From: Dyadobacter sp. CY312
Lineage (GTDB): Bacteria; Bacteroidota; Bacteroidia; Cytophagales; Spirosomataceae
Assembly: GCF_021390535.1 (NCBI RefSeq)
Contig: NZ_JAJUXG010000036.1
Coordinates: forward strand, 1 to 33,328
Direction: 5' to 3'
Length of the DNA: 33,328 nt
The first letter of the stretch is position 1. Every line of letters begins with the position of its first letter. The position numbers were made by a program, and so were the translations under genes. The notes beneath the pieces were generated by a model, which saw nothing but the letters and a program-made list of their open reading frames with translations, had not been told where the DNA came from and did no database searches. Below, one piece after another: positions 15,439 through 25,274 of this stretch.

Positions 15439-16130
15439 TTAAATGAGGTGCCTTCCTGTAAGGTATTTTATCACAACATTGTGATAACTGGTTTTTAGTA
15501 TATTACGTGCAATGGTCATTGTGGCTTTTTCTTTCCCCTCCTGAGAACGAGCACATCATATTTGAGTGACAAACGGGTGTTAATGGTATGCCCATGCTGC
15601 TTTAATCAGAGTAGCTTTCAGGTTTATATTGCCGTGGGTAACACGCGATGACCTGACTTTTCCGGCACTTTCGTTATTACCCGGACATACCCCAGCCCAG
15701 GAAGCAAGGTGTTTATCAGAACAAGACTGAGACATATCTATTCCGATTTCGGCAATAATGCTAGTAGTGGACTGTCTTGCGACTCCGGTATAGTTTGCAG
15801 AAGTTTATTTGCTGCTGCATATCCTGTATGTATAGCCCAATCTGATTTTCGACTTGCTTAATGAGGTTGCTTAAAGAGTCTATTGTCTGGGTGATCAGGG
15901 CAAGCATGAAACGGTGCCGTTCTGTAAAACGACCATGAAGTGCCCTTTGTAATCTATCCTTTTTGTTTACCAGTGATCCTTTTGCCTGGTTGGTTAAAAA
16001 TAACCGGATCGCTTACGCCATCCAGCAGTAGCTGCATAATTCCGGATTACGCATTAGCTCATGATCCGAAACAAAATTTTGCATCACTGGTATTCAGTTC
16101 TTGTTCGATAGGCCCGGGCCTGCGTGGCCT
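15439..16130 (-). pseudogene. IS110-family transposase, frameshifted
   Basis: Minus-strand translation gives, in order: RLQRALHGRFTERHRF, then LALITQTIDSLSNLIKQVEN, then IGLYIQDMQQQIN, then after a frameshift IIAEIGIDMSQSCSDKHLAS, WAGVCPGNNESAGKVR and NINLKATLIKAAWAY, then after another shift RRGKKKATMTIARNILKTSY. The LASWAGVCPGNNESAGK block is the hallmark of the C-terminal transposase_20 domain of IS110/IS116/IS902 elements. At least two frameshifts and several stops make it inactive. The N-terminal DEDD domain is not clearly readable; protein-like pieces continue to about 16240. IS110 elements lack terminal inverted repeats, so the element's ends cannot be fixed here. Confidence 0.85.
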
Positions 16131-16282
16131 GGTGCCATTACAGCGAATTCATGCCAATTTTGCAAAATGGTATTTCGTCCAAATCCTATTGCGGAATACG
16201 GGCTAAAAGGAATGCGGTTCCCATTGGCAAAAACAGCAACGTAATAGGATGCAGCAACCACGATTAATCAAACGTATAGTAT

Positions 16283-16740
16283 TTAGGGTTGGCAACCCAT
16301 ATAGAATTCGACACCAGTATCTATTTGTTTCGCCATCTCCCTAGCCGTAGCCCCATAAGCTCCCCCGTAGCTTTCCTACCTTTCTGGCCTGTACATTGCT
16401 AAGAACCAATAATAATTCCAGCTACAATCGAACCCTTCCATTCAGCAGAGGTAGAGGCGAATCCTTCTACATAGCTCTGCCTTCGAATGTAGGATAAGAA
16501 AAGAGGATGGGCTCATTCCATACTTCTGCAACCATTCTCACCATTAAGGTCAAGCGGCAATTCCTGACCCGAGTTTAGTGTATCCGCTTTGATACCTTGG
16601 CGGATAGTAATTTTTCATGAGGGCAGCGTATCTAATATCCAGATCCATTCAAATACGGTGCTCATCGGACGGATACATTTTAGCTTCAGAACGCAACATC
16701 GCCGTCGCATTTGAAGTTTGCAATATTATTTTGAACCGAC
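16283..16740 (-). pseudogene. Second decayed coding sequence, family not recognised
   Basis: The minus strand carries protein-like pieces in three frames: TAMLRSEAKMYPSDEHRI, then after a stop MDLDIRYAALMKNYYPPRYQ, then SYVEGFASTSAEWKGSIVAG, then YGGAYGATAREMAKQIDTGV ending at a stop near 16283. The order and density of sensible peptides suggest one former gene broken by at least three indels. I do not recognise it. Confidence 0.4.
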
Positions 16741-16884
16741 AGCTACTCGCCCAAATAAAATTACCTTCCCCCCCTTAACTCTAAAACTGATATAAGTTGG
16801 CACCCAAAACATTGCTTAAAATGCGAGAAAGACAATATTTTACCCCTAAAAAGACAATTTTATCTACTGTTACAATAATTTAAA

Positions 16885-16904
16885 ATCGGTTACTTTGCAC
16901 CATT
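16885..16904 (+). promoter_or_regulatory. Putative promoter of the giant RCC1-like protein gene
   Basis: TACTTTGCAC (from 16891) is a very good Bacteroidota -7 box (TAnnTTTG). It would start a transcript near 16904 and leave a leader of about 425 nt before the gene at 17330. No strong -33 box is visible. Confidence 0.5.
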
Positions 16905-17023
16905 ATTTTTAATTTAAATTAGAATAATCATAGTGCGATGCTATTAGCATTACTATTCTAAAACAATCCTCAAACTTAAACAACCTCTATTAGTTATTAA
17001 GAACCTCCTTGTTCGGTAGTTCG

Positions 17024-17063
17024 CTTCCAATTATTCTTGGGGATTCGCTCGGATAATTGGAAG
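17024..17063 (+). promoter_or_regulatory. Hairpin in the long leader of the giant gene
   Basis: CTTCCAATTAT (17024-17034) and ATAATTGGAAG (17053-17063) form a perfect 11-bp stem with an 18-nt loop; GTTCG/AGTTCG sequences lie on both sides. No T run follows, so it is not an obvious terminator. It may be an mRNA stabiliser or a control element in the leader. Confidence 0.5.
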
Positions 17064-17329
17064 TTCGTAATCAATTTCCCGGAACATTTATTTTCTTCCT
17101 TGCATTCCGGAAGTTGGACTGAATTTAAAGTTAGACCGGCTGCGGCCGCCGCCAAAAGATTAGAACAAAATTGACAGGGAATCGATCACCTTTGTGCTCA
17201 TCTTTTATCAAACAAATCAACATTTTTTATCAAACAATTAAACAACTTTTATTAAACAACACTTTCACAACAAATCAAAAAAAGTATTTTTTAACCATAA
17301 TCAATTATACACAACTAAAAAGAATAGAC

Positions 17330-20300
17330 ATGAAGCAAAATTCTACAGGAAAGCTCTGGCATTTCCTACTGGCGGGTTTACTCTTTGCCGGAGCACCCGG
17401 AGTCAGGGCTCAGTGCCCGGCCGGCTGCAACAGCAATTACGGACTCAACTCCGACAATAACGCTGCTACTATTGAGTACGATAATATCATTGCTGGTGAT
17501 AACAAAAACATAGCAAAAGAGTCAGATGGTACTTTTAAAGCATGGGGATTCAGCATAGCGCCCAATGGTTCCTCCAATCAACTCAGCCCTTTAGTAATTA
17601 ATAGTACTAACTTTCCCGGTCTGCAAGGCACAGTCTTAAAAGCAGCTATCGGGAAATCCCAGGCTGTGGTACTAACGACAGAGGGTTTATATGCCTGGTC
17701 TGCTACAAATTCAATGCTATCTACCACTGTGAAGTCAACTGCTGCTATGGGACCAGTGACCATAGTCGGGAGCAATGCTTATCGCTTGCCACAAGGGGTA
17801 GAGCCGGCTAATGTCAAAAGTTTATTTGGCACTGGCAAAACATTGGCATTACTGACCTGTAGCGGAGAGCTATGGGTATTGACCCAAAATGCTCCCGAAG
17901 CAGGAGCTGGTTTGTCGGCAGTAAATCATATCTGGAACCGGGTAACTACTGGAGAGCCGGGCAATCCTACCTTGGACAATGTGGTTGCCATTAGGGGGTC
18001 TAATTACAATCTTATTGCCTTACGTGCTGATGGTACACTATGGACCTGGGGTGCTTATAGCTACTTAGGAGATGGTACCGCCTTTACATCCAGAAATAGG
18101 GCAACTCAAATGACCTTGCCTAATCCTGGTGGCACTATTAAAATGATAGGAATGACAGGCAATACTTATGCTTCTTATTATGTATTATATACAGATGGCA
18201 ACCTGTATGCTATGGGATATAATGACGTTAGGCAAATGGGAGACTGGACGGTCACTGCAAGAACAACCTGGGTACAGCCCAGATATAATTCTGCATCAGG
18301 ACCTGTAATGAATAATATCCACTGGATTTCCCCTAATGAACATTCTGATGGTTTGAGAGGGATCAATGTGCTTACAACTGCAGGGCAGGTATATAACTGG
18401 GGAGTCAATTACCAGAATAAGCTTCGCTCAACTAATTCTACCATCTACGGGAATGTAGGGATAGATCCAGGAAGTCCTAATACAGACAGGATGCTCGCAA
18501 TAGAATCAGGAGATACACATACTATCGTTATCAAAGCTTGTACACAAAACTTTGGCTTTGCTGGTAATCAATATTATGGCAATATGGGTGACGGCTCTGG
18601 CACTTACAATGTACCAAAAGTTCCTTACACCTACAGTACAGCTCCTGTCAATATTTGTGGCGCCAATGCCATGACTACCACAGGCGCTCCGGTGTTCAAT
18701 GCGGGGTTGCCCACCAGCAGATGCCAGAGTACAGGTACAGCTACGGAAACATATACTGCTACGGCTAGCGGAGGTACTGTTTCTTACAGCTTATCTCCCG
18801 CAGCCGCAGGTAGTATCAATACCTCTACTGCCGCTGTTACCTATAACGCAGGCTGGGCGGGTACTGCAGTAATTACAGCAACTGCCGCAGGTGGTTGTGG
18901 TACGCCGGAGACAGCTACACATACTGTAATAGTTAGTCCTACCGTAGGGACACCTGTATTTGCTGCCGGGGCAACTGCCGAGCGGTGTGGTGGTGCCGTT
19001 ACTACTACATACGCTGCCACAGCAGCCGCTGCCGATAGCTATACTTACTCAATTAATAATGTGGGCACTGGTACGCAGCCTACTGTTGATGCAGCCACAG
19101 GAGCAGTAAGCTTTGCGGCAAATTGGGTGGGACAAAGTACCATTACCGTGCAGGCAACGGGTTGTGGCAGTACCACTACCAGCAGTATGGTGGTTACCAC
19201 AAAATCTGTTATTGCCAATGATGATAGCTACCCGGTAGTAATTGGTCTTCCTTATGCCTTTAATGTACTGACCAACGATGCCTGTAATTATGATGCAAGC
19301 ACTGTTACCATTACACAGCAGCCATCTCAGGGTTTGTTACAACAGGGTGCCAACGGTGCTTTTACTTTTACGGCCCTGGGCACCTATACCGGCCCATTGA
19401 GTTTTCAATACCAGGTTTGTAATCCGGGCAGTACTGTCTGTGAAACTGCCACCGTCACATTCGACGTAACATCTGCGGGAAATGCCGACCCATGCGGAAC
19501 AGCCAATGCGGATAAATTGTTTTACCTGCCATTCCCTGAAAATACTACACAGCTACTGGCGTCGTTAAGAAGCGCAGGAAATAGCACTACAAACAATGTA
19601 GCAAATATGCGCACCGCTGTGTCCTTATCCATTCCTTATCCGTCCACCATTGTTGTGTACGACCATTGGGAAGATGGGTATGAGGCAGATATTAACACCC
19701 CGACACAAGGCACCACCCAAATTTGGGGCGATGGCATACTGAGCAATGGCGTGGCACCTGGTACCACCAATGATTTAATCCCGCCTGGTTTTACCATAAC
19801 TATGGATAATACTTTTGCATACACCCGCCCTACCTCTACCGTGGTGTACGACGGTAAAGACAAAATATATACCTCTAACGAAGTAGCCATTACCAAATTT
19901 TCGGGTTCAACAAGTACCTATGCGCTACAAAGTGTAAAAACCAATGTGGTAGATGTCAGCAAATTCGGGAATTTGTATGTATTGCCTTTTGGTGAGGATG
20001 TGCCTACTAAATTTAGTATGAGTACCGTAGTGTTTAAATATACCGGTCTGTTTATTCGTGCCATCGAAAATGGTACTGTCGTTACGATTTCTATTCCCGC
20101 TTCAGGAGCTCTTCCCGCTCACGTAGCAACTTCGCCTACGCTAAACGAGGGTGAAGTATGGTATTATGCTGGCACGGCGAGCCCGACGGGTAGTGATCCA
20201 ACTGATGTTAATAAAGCTATAGACCTTAAAGCTGGTACCGTTGTAAGCAGTACCAAAAAGTTTGGTGTGGATGCGGTATTTGGCGGTATTGATGGTTTTG

Positions 20301-23300
20301 GCACCCGTAACATCCCGTTGTACCCTGCAGAGTTTTTTGGCAGTGAATACTTTACACCGGTTTATTCAACGAGTGCCAACAATGATGTGTATGCTTATTT
20401 TGTAAACCCTAATGCGAACCCCATTACCATAAACTGGAACCGGGGTAACGGCTCCACCGGTTCTTTCATTGTAGCTGGCGGAGGTGCAATTAGCCGCCAT
20501 CAGCTCAATGCGGCTACAGGTACACGTTATACCAGTGCGGGAGGGGAACCTTTTCAGGGTGTGGTTATTGTAGATGATAATGCATCAAGTTCTTCAATGT
20601 ATGACTGGGCCTATACTTTATTACCTATTAACCGCTTAACCAGTTTTGCTAAGTTAGGTTTTGCACCGGGGAATGATGGTAGTACTGATAATACCAATCC
20701 AGTTTGGGTAACTACCAAAGAGGCAACCATTGTATATGTAAAGAATGATGGCAATATCACCACTGGTACTACGGCGTCACCATGTGGAGCCTATTTCGAT
20801 ACCTCTTATACCCTGGGTGCTTTGCAGGCACAAAAAATTAGAATAGGTGACGACAATTCCGGTGCGGCATTTTTTAACTGTGATGGTGTACCTATGAGTG
20901 TGGCATGGGGGGAAGAACCGGAAACAACTACACCGCAGTCTGCGCCAGGCTTAGATGTGGGCTATACGGTGGATGGTCTTTGCTTCAAACAATTGGTATT
21001 TGCTGTAGATGACTATGATACTACCGGTATCGGAACGCCAGTAACTGTGAATGTGGCTCAAAACGATGCCGGGTTCTTGACTGGGGTGGATCCTGCTTCG
21101 GTATCAACAGACTTTTTACTACAGCCTGCCAATGGTACGATTGTAGTAAATCCTAATGGCACGATTACCTATACACCAAACTTTGGTTTTACTGGTGACG
21201 ATACGTTTGAGTACCGTATTTGCGCTAATGCACCACAGGGCGGCGCTTGCGATGTAGCTACCGTGTATATACATGTGGGTTGTGGCTTTGCCGCGGATGC
21301 CAATATTATATCCGGAATGATTTACAATGATCTCAATAGTAGTTTAGCAGCAGATAACGGTGATTCGCCAAAGGCCGGTACGGTAGTGAATATTTATAAG
21401 GACGCAGGTGTTATAGGTACTTTCGAGCCAGGTATAGACATTTTGGAGAGCTCAGCTACCAGCGATGCGGATGGTAAATACAGCACATCGGTTACAACTT
21501 TGAAGAATGTAAAAGATGAGTTTACCACCAATGCAGTTAATAACAGTAATGGAAGCGAGAACTGGGCAGGAAATTGGACTGTTGTTACAGGATCAGCTTC
21601 CCTGACCAACTCAGCAAGCCTTGTAAATTTGGCAACCGGAGCTTTGCAGGTAGGTATAGACAATTCAGGTACACAAAATGGTGCCTACCGCGTGGTGAAT
21701 TTAACTGGCAAAACAAAAGCTGTGTTGGCCTACGATTGGGTTAAAAGTGCATTTACCAACGATGCAAACGATTGGGTAGAAGTGCAGGTATCTGCAAATG
21801 GATCAGCACCATGGACATCTTTGCATAGATTTACTGGCTTGCCAGCCCTTACAGGAAGCCATAGCTTTGTTATTCCGGCTGCCTTAATGTCTGCAACTAC
21901 AACGATCCGTTTTGTAGAACCAAATAACACATCTACTGGTACTCTTACCAGAAATGTAAGGTTTGATAATATAGAGGTGAAGACTTTTATCGCAGCGAAT
22001 TATATTGTGAAGCCAGCCAGTGCTACACCGGTATCAAATCCTACCCAGCATACTGTAAGCTTCACTGGTTCGGCGCAGAGCGATTGTGATAATAATTTTG
22101 GATATGCTGCGGTTAATATTGCTGGTCATGTGTTTAACGATGCCGATGGCGACGTGGTAACAGATGGTGGAGAAAAACCAGTGAGCGGAAACAACACGAA
22201 CAATGGCGGCACTTCGGTGGTGACCGGAGGCAACCTTTATGCCAATCTGGTAGATGGAAATGGACAGGTATTACAATCCGTTCAGGTAAATGCAGATGGA
22301 AGTTATGCGTTTGCTCCTGTAGAAGGTAACCTGCCTTACAAAGTCGTTCTTACGACAACAACCCAGGCAGTCAATACAGTTCTGACAACCGGAAGCGGTC
22401 CTTCGGGATGGTTGGCAACAGGAACAAGCCTGGATGGAACTCCAACTGTGGGTAATACCAGCTACGTGATAGACCTTGGTACTGTTACGGCGAATGTTGA
22501 TGATGCAGATTATGGTATACAAAGACCACCAGTAGCAGATCCAAAAACCTACGAGGTTAACAACTCTGCATTCAGCAGCACACCACCCGCGGGAGGTTAC
22601 CCTACTGTAACAGGTTATCAATCGATTCCAGCGTCATCATCGGCTCTTACTGGGAATAATTATCCAACACTCGGTTCACTTTCAGGCTCAGATCCTGAGG
22701 ATTGTGCAATGGATGGAAGTTGCAATACCCAAGGTTCAACAACTTTCGAAATCGTAGCCATCAACAGCAATACTAAGGTGTATTATGATTTTGGCGCTGG
22801 TCCGGTGGAAATTTTACCAACTCCGGGCAATCCGATATCCATACCTGACTTCGATGTAACGAAACTGGTGATATATGGTGAAAACGGAGGCGGAACAACA
22901 GCTGAACCATTTGGCTTTACTTACGCTATTACCGACAACGCAGGAGTTACAAGCCCTGCTGTGCCTTATACGATTACAACGTCTTCACCGCTACCAGTAA
23001 CGCTGATTAGCTTTGACGCAAAACGTGAAGGATCTACGGTTAATCTAAAATGGGCAACTACGAGCGAGCAGAACAGTAAAGGTTTTGAGATCCAGCGCAG
23101 TGCTGACGCCAGGAACTGGAAAGATCTGGGTTTTGTGGCTGTGAAATCTGAGAATGGAAACAGCACAAATACGATTAATTACGGTTTCACAGATAATGCC
23201 CCATTAACTGGAACAAGTTATTATCGTCTGAAAATGGTGGATCTGGATGGCAGCTTCGGATATAGTAATATACGTAGTGTGGATATGGAAGGAGGAATGG

Positions 23301-23533
23301 CGGAAGTTACCCTGTTCCCAAATCCGGCATCATCACAATTGTTACTGAAAGATCTCAACACATCGCTTGCTGTTTCAGTAACCGTAATCAACGCGGCGGG
23401 TGTAGAGGTTTACACCAGCACGTCGAACTTCCAGTCCGTAGATGTGTCACGTATGCCTGAGGGACTTTATGTTCTTGTTGTCAAACAAACAGGAGGAAGC
23501 CAGACAGTACGGAAGTTTGTAGTGAAGAAGTAG
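17330..23533 (+). CDS. Giant T9SS-secreted multidomain protein with RCC1-like propeller
   Basis: The frame is open from 17171, but the ATG at 17330 starts a clear signal peptide (WHFLLAGLLFAGAPGVRAQ), giving 2067 residues. Residues about 40-430 hold RCC1-type propeller blades (DGTFKAWGF, LWVLTQNAP, DGTLWTWGAYSYLGDGT, GNLYAMGYND, GQVYNWGVN). Ig-like modules follow (about 450-720, including a tandem-95/cadherin-like NDDSYPV...NVLTNDAC unit). A module of about 500 residues (about 720-1220, with VVYDHWEDGYEAD) I cannot name. Then come another tandem-95 unit (VDDYDTTGIG...NVAQNDAG), two SdrD/Cna-B-like units (SGMIYNDLNSS, GHVFNDADGD), a fibronectin-like SFDAKREGSTVNLKWATTSE segment, and a type A T9SS sorting domain (VTLFPNPASSQLLLKD...GLYVLVVKQ). 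Surface location is well supported; the ligand is unknown. Confidence 0.9.
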   Translation: MKQNSTGKLWHFLLAGLLFAGAPGVRAQCPAGCNSNYGLNSDNNAATIEYDNIIAGDNKNIAKESDGTFKAWGFSIAPNGSSNQLSPLVINSTNFPGLQGTVLKAAIGKSQAVVLTTEGLYAWSATNSMLSTTVKSTAAMGPVTIVGSNAYRLPQGVEPANVKSLFGTGKTLALLTCSGELWVLTQNAPEAGAGLSAVNHIWNRVTTGEPGNPTLDNVVAIRGSNYNLIALRADGTLWTWGAYSYLGDGTAFTSRNRATQMTLPNPGGTIKMIGMTGNTYASYYVLYTDGNLYAMGYNDVRQMGDWTVTARTTWVQPRYNSASGPVMNNIHWISPNEHSDGLRGINVLTTAGQVYNWGVNYQNKLRSTNSTIYGNVGIDPGSPNTDRMLAIESGDTHTIVIKACTQNFGFAGNQYYGNMGDGSGTYNVPKVPYTYSTAPVNICGANAMTTTGAPVFNAGLPTSRCQSTGTATETYTATASGGTVSYSLSPAAAGSINTSTAAVTYNAGWAGTAVITATAAGGCGTPETATHTVIVSPTVGTPVFAAGATAERCGGAVTTTYAATAAAADSYTYSINNVGTGTQPTVDAATGAVSFAANWVGQSTITVQATGCGSTTTSSMVVTTKSVIANDDSYPVVIGLPYAFNVLTNDACNYDASTVTITQQPSQGLLQQGANGAFTFTALGTYTGPLSFQYQVCNPGSTVCETATVTFDVTSAGNADPCGTANADKLFYLPFPENTTQLLASLRSAGNSTTNNVANMRTAVSLSIPYPSTIVVYDHWEDGYEADINTPTQGTTQIWGDGILSNGVAPGTTNDLIPPGFTITMDNTFAYTRPTSTVVYDGKDKIYTSNEVAITKFSGSTSTYALQSVKTNVVDVSKFGNLYVLPFGEDVPTKFSMSTVVFKYTGLFIRAIENGTVVTISIPASGALPAHVATSPTLNEGEVWYYAGTASPTGSDPTDVNKAIDLKAGTVVSSTKKFGVDAVFGGIDGFGTRNIPLYPAEFFGSEYFTPVYSTSANNDVYAYFVNPNANPITINWNRGNGSTGSFIVAGGGAISRHQLNAATGTRYTSAGGEPFQGVVIVDDNASSSSMYDWAYTLLPINRLTSFAKLGFAPGNDGSTDNTNPVWVTTKEATIVYVKNDGNITTGTTASPCGAYFDTSYTLGALQAQKIRIGDDNSGAAFFNCDGVPMSVAWGEEPETTTPQSAPGLDVGYTVDGLCFKQLVFAVDDYDTTGIGTPVTVNVAQNDAGFLTGVDPASVSTDFLLQPANGTIVVNPNGTITYTPNFGFTGDDTFEYRICANAPQGGACDVATVYIHVGCGFAADANIISGMIYNDLNSSLAADNGDSPKAGTVVNIYKDAGVIGTFEPGIDILESSATSDADGKYSTSVTTLKNVKDEFTTNAVNNSNGSENWAGNWTVVTGSASLTNSASLVNLATGALQVGIDNSGTQNGAYRVVNLTGKTKAVLAYDWVKSAFTNDANDWVEVQVSANGSAPWTSLHRFTGLPALTGSHSFVIPAALMSATTTIRFVEPNNTSTGTLTRNVRFDNIEVKTFIAANYIVKPASATPVSNPTQHTVSFTGSAQSDCDNNFGYAAVNIAGHVFNDADGDVVTDGGEKPVSGNNTNNGGTSVVTGGNLYANLVDGNGQVLQSVQVNADGSYAFAPVEGNLPYKVVLTTTTQAVNTVLTTGSGPSGWLATGTSLDGTPTVGNTSYVIDLGTVTANVDDADYGIQRPPVADPKTYEVNNSAFSSTPPAGGYPTVTGYQSIPASSSALTGNNYPTLGSLSGSDPEDCAMDGSCNTQGSTTFEIVAINSNTKVYYDFGAGPVEILPTPGNPISIPDFDVTKLVIYGENGGGTTAEPFGFTYAITDNAGVTSPAVPYTITTSSPLPVTLISFDAKREGSTVNLKWATTSEQNSKGFEIQRSADARNWKDLGFVAVKSENGNSTNTINYGFTDNAPLTGTSYYRLKMVDLDGSFGYSNIRSVDMEGGMAEVTLFPNPASSQLLLKDLNTSLAVSVTVINAAGVEVYTSTSNFQSVDVSRMPEGLYVLVVKQTGGSQTVRKFVVKK

Positions 23534-23557
23534 TAATTAAGTTTATTAACTAATACG

Positions 23558-23596
23558 AACAGCAGAAGCCCGCCTGGGTTTCTGCTGTTTTTTGTG
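23558..23596 (+). terminator. Terminator of the giant gene
   Basis: AACAGCAGAAGCCC (23558-23571) pairs with GGGTTTCTGCTGTT (23576-23589), one G:T pair, around a 4-nt loop, then a T run. A second inverted repeat, TTAGGGTGA/TCACCCTAA (23599-23632), follows without a T run. Confidence 0.85.
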
Positions 23597-23628
23597 TGTT
23601 AGGGTGAGTAAGTGGACAAAGAATCACC

Positions 23629-23850
23629 CTAAGCGGAATGTAGCCCGGTTATTATGACCTTAATGGGCGTAATCCCGTTGTCGTTAATTCTCCACTTTCT
23701 GAAAAGTGTATCGGCCTGCCGGTTGATGTGTGCAAACACCAGTCGATTGTGGTCACGCAGCATACCGGCTGTTAGCTGATGATAGAAAACAATGCGGAAG
23801 TTTGGGATGGAGTGAATAATTTTTCCGAAATCAAAGTACTCCGGATTCAT
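23629..23850 (-). CDS. Possible small hypothetical protein or gene fragment
   Basis: A 73-codon frame starting MNPEYFDFGKIIHSIPNF, continuing FYHQLTAGMLRDHNRLVF and ending IKVIITGLHSA. The amino-acid mix looks like a folded protein rather than random sequence, but I recognise no family. An in-frame TGA lies just upstream of the ATG. There is no clear promoter, and the 3' end overlaps an inverted repeat. It may be the C-terminal remnant of a lost gene. Confidence 0.3.
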   Translation of the reverse strand: MNPEYFDFGKIIHSIPNFRIVFYHQLTAGMLRDHNRLVFAHINRQADTLFRKWRINDNGITPIKVIITGLHSA

Positions 23851-24271
23851 GTAAGGTGAAAATAACTTGTATCATTTTTCACCGTGTGCCTAAATCAATA
23901 CAACAGAAAGAAAACAACTTAAAAGCATCCTTAGAAAGATGATTTATGTAAGAGTGAGTTATTAATTTAGCAGTATTGAATCTATCAGTATTACCAAATT
24001 TGCTGGTCGTTGACAACAGCGTTATTGTACTTATAATAGCGAGGTAACCCATTTTCGAAAAGCTCAACAGATTCACAATTCTCAGTGGCTTCCGGATATA
24101 AAAGCAATCGTTCATGCAGGATACCAACACCCGATCGGAAAGTCAAATCCAGGACACGCTCAACTACATTGGATGCTATAACCGAATAAGTCCATATTTT
24201 TAAATGACGAGATGGCAAAAGAGCCGTTCATAAGCATAGCTCATAAGCTTTTCCTTTTACACGGTTCCATC
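23851..24271. other. No supported gene
   Basis: Only short frames occur. A minus-strand frame at 23991-24218 (with RSGVGILHERLLLYPEATEN) has plausible composition but no recognisable family, promoter or neighbour. I treat it as probable decayed sequence. Confidence 0.5.
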
Positions 24272-24319
24272 AAAAAAAGCAGCAGAAACCGGTTATCTGG
24301 TTCCTGCTGTTTTTATTTT
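24272..24319. terminator. Bidirectional terminator
   Basis: CAGCAGAAACC (24280-24290) pairs with GGTTCCTGCTG (24299-24309), one mismatch, with an A run before and a T run after, so it can act on both strands. On the minus strand it ends the decayed T9SS gene. Its stem resembles the terminator at 23558. Confidence 0.75.
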
Positions 24320-24340
24320 TAAGATCTGCCGATCCTTCTG

Positions 24341-25219
24341 CTATCTGTTAATAAATATTTTGTGAGTTGAAACGTAGCCGTCTTTTTCCACAACTTGAAT
24401 TGTGTAAGAGCCGACTGGCAGGTTCTTCACATTTATTCCATTCGTAGTAATTTTCGCAGATTGATAAACAGTTGTTAGGCTATTGTTAACGATCAACACC
24501 TTACTAACCTTTTCCGGGGGTAATATTCTGTACAAACAGTATGTCAGAAACCGGATTGGGATAGACATTGACTAACCTTAGCTCGTCGAAATTGACACTT
24601 CTGATTCTGCTGTAAACGTAAGTCGCATCGCAATCCACCATTCTCAGACGATAGTAACATCCGCTACCGGTTTAGTGTGTAAATAGTCACAAGTGTTTCT
24701 TTACTTACTATCCCCGTTTGCATTTACCCTCGCCAGCGTTTTCCAGCTCTTACTATCTGCGCTATGCTCAACCCCGAAGAAATCACTGTTCACTTCTTCT
24801 GTTGTTGCCCAATCCAGACGTACCGAGTTCCCGTCACCTTTTTTCGCTTCAGAGCGTGTCAGTGTTAGAGGAAGAGACACCCCAAAAGGAACGCTGATTG
24901 TTTTTGGATCAGATACCACACCAGCTGCATCAGTAACATCACCAGTAGATGTAACCACAATTCCTGGTAAGATTCCGTTGGGTGTACCATCGGCACTGCC
25001 AGTAGTTGTTCCAAGTTGTTTGCCCGGGTTACTCCATCCGGTTGGAAGCGGCGAGTTGGCCGTTGTACTTCCAGATGGGTTAGTGCCTGGCACAGCGGAA
25101 TAAAATCTCTCATGGCGGTAAAAGGTTTTATGAGGAAATAGAATTTTCCAGTAAAATACCCTCCCCCCAAAAGAAAATTGAGTACCCTTCACTGGCGCAC
25201 AGCCTGGAAGGATACTCAA
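24341..25219 (-). pseudogene. Frameshifted C-terminal part of a T9SS-secreted protein
   Basis: Reading the minus strand downward: a linker rich in Pro/Gly/Thr, then LPLTLTRSEAKKGDGNSVRL and DWATTEEVNSDFFGVEHSAD, then SWKTLARVNANGDSK and a stop. After a frame change comes CYYRLRMVDCDATYVYSRIR and LRLVNVYPNPVSDILFVQN, and after a third frame VSKVLIVNNSLTTVYQSAKI to VGSYTIQVVEKDG and the normal stop at 24341. This is the same fibronectin-like plus type A T9SS sorting module as in the two giant proteins, but broken at about 24690 and at a run of five G near 24515. It lies 55 bases beyond the end of the intact giant gene at 25275 on the same strand, so it may be a dying tandem relative. Confidence 0.85.
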
Positions 25220-25274
25220 TAAAAAATACTACTTGTAATAGATAGACAGTTGCGTATCTATTGTGAAAAACTCC

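Noticed and set aside
15940..16206. 88-codon plus-strand frame
   Set aside because: It is antisense to the readable IS110 transposase fragments.
17171..17329. N-terminal extension of the giant protein
   Set aside because: It has no signal peptide character and would bury the clear signal peptide that begins at the ATG at 17330.
24693..25103. 136-codon plus-strand frame with a hydrophobic start
   Set aside because: It is antisense to the T9SS remnant, whose minus-strand translation has clear fibronectin-like homology.
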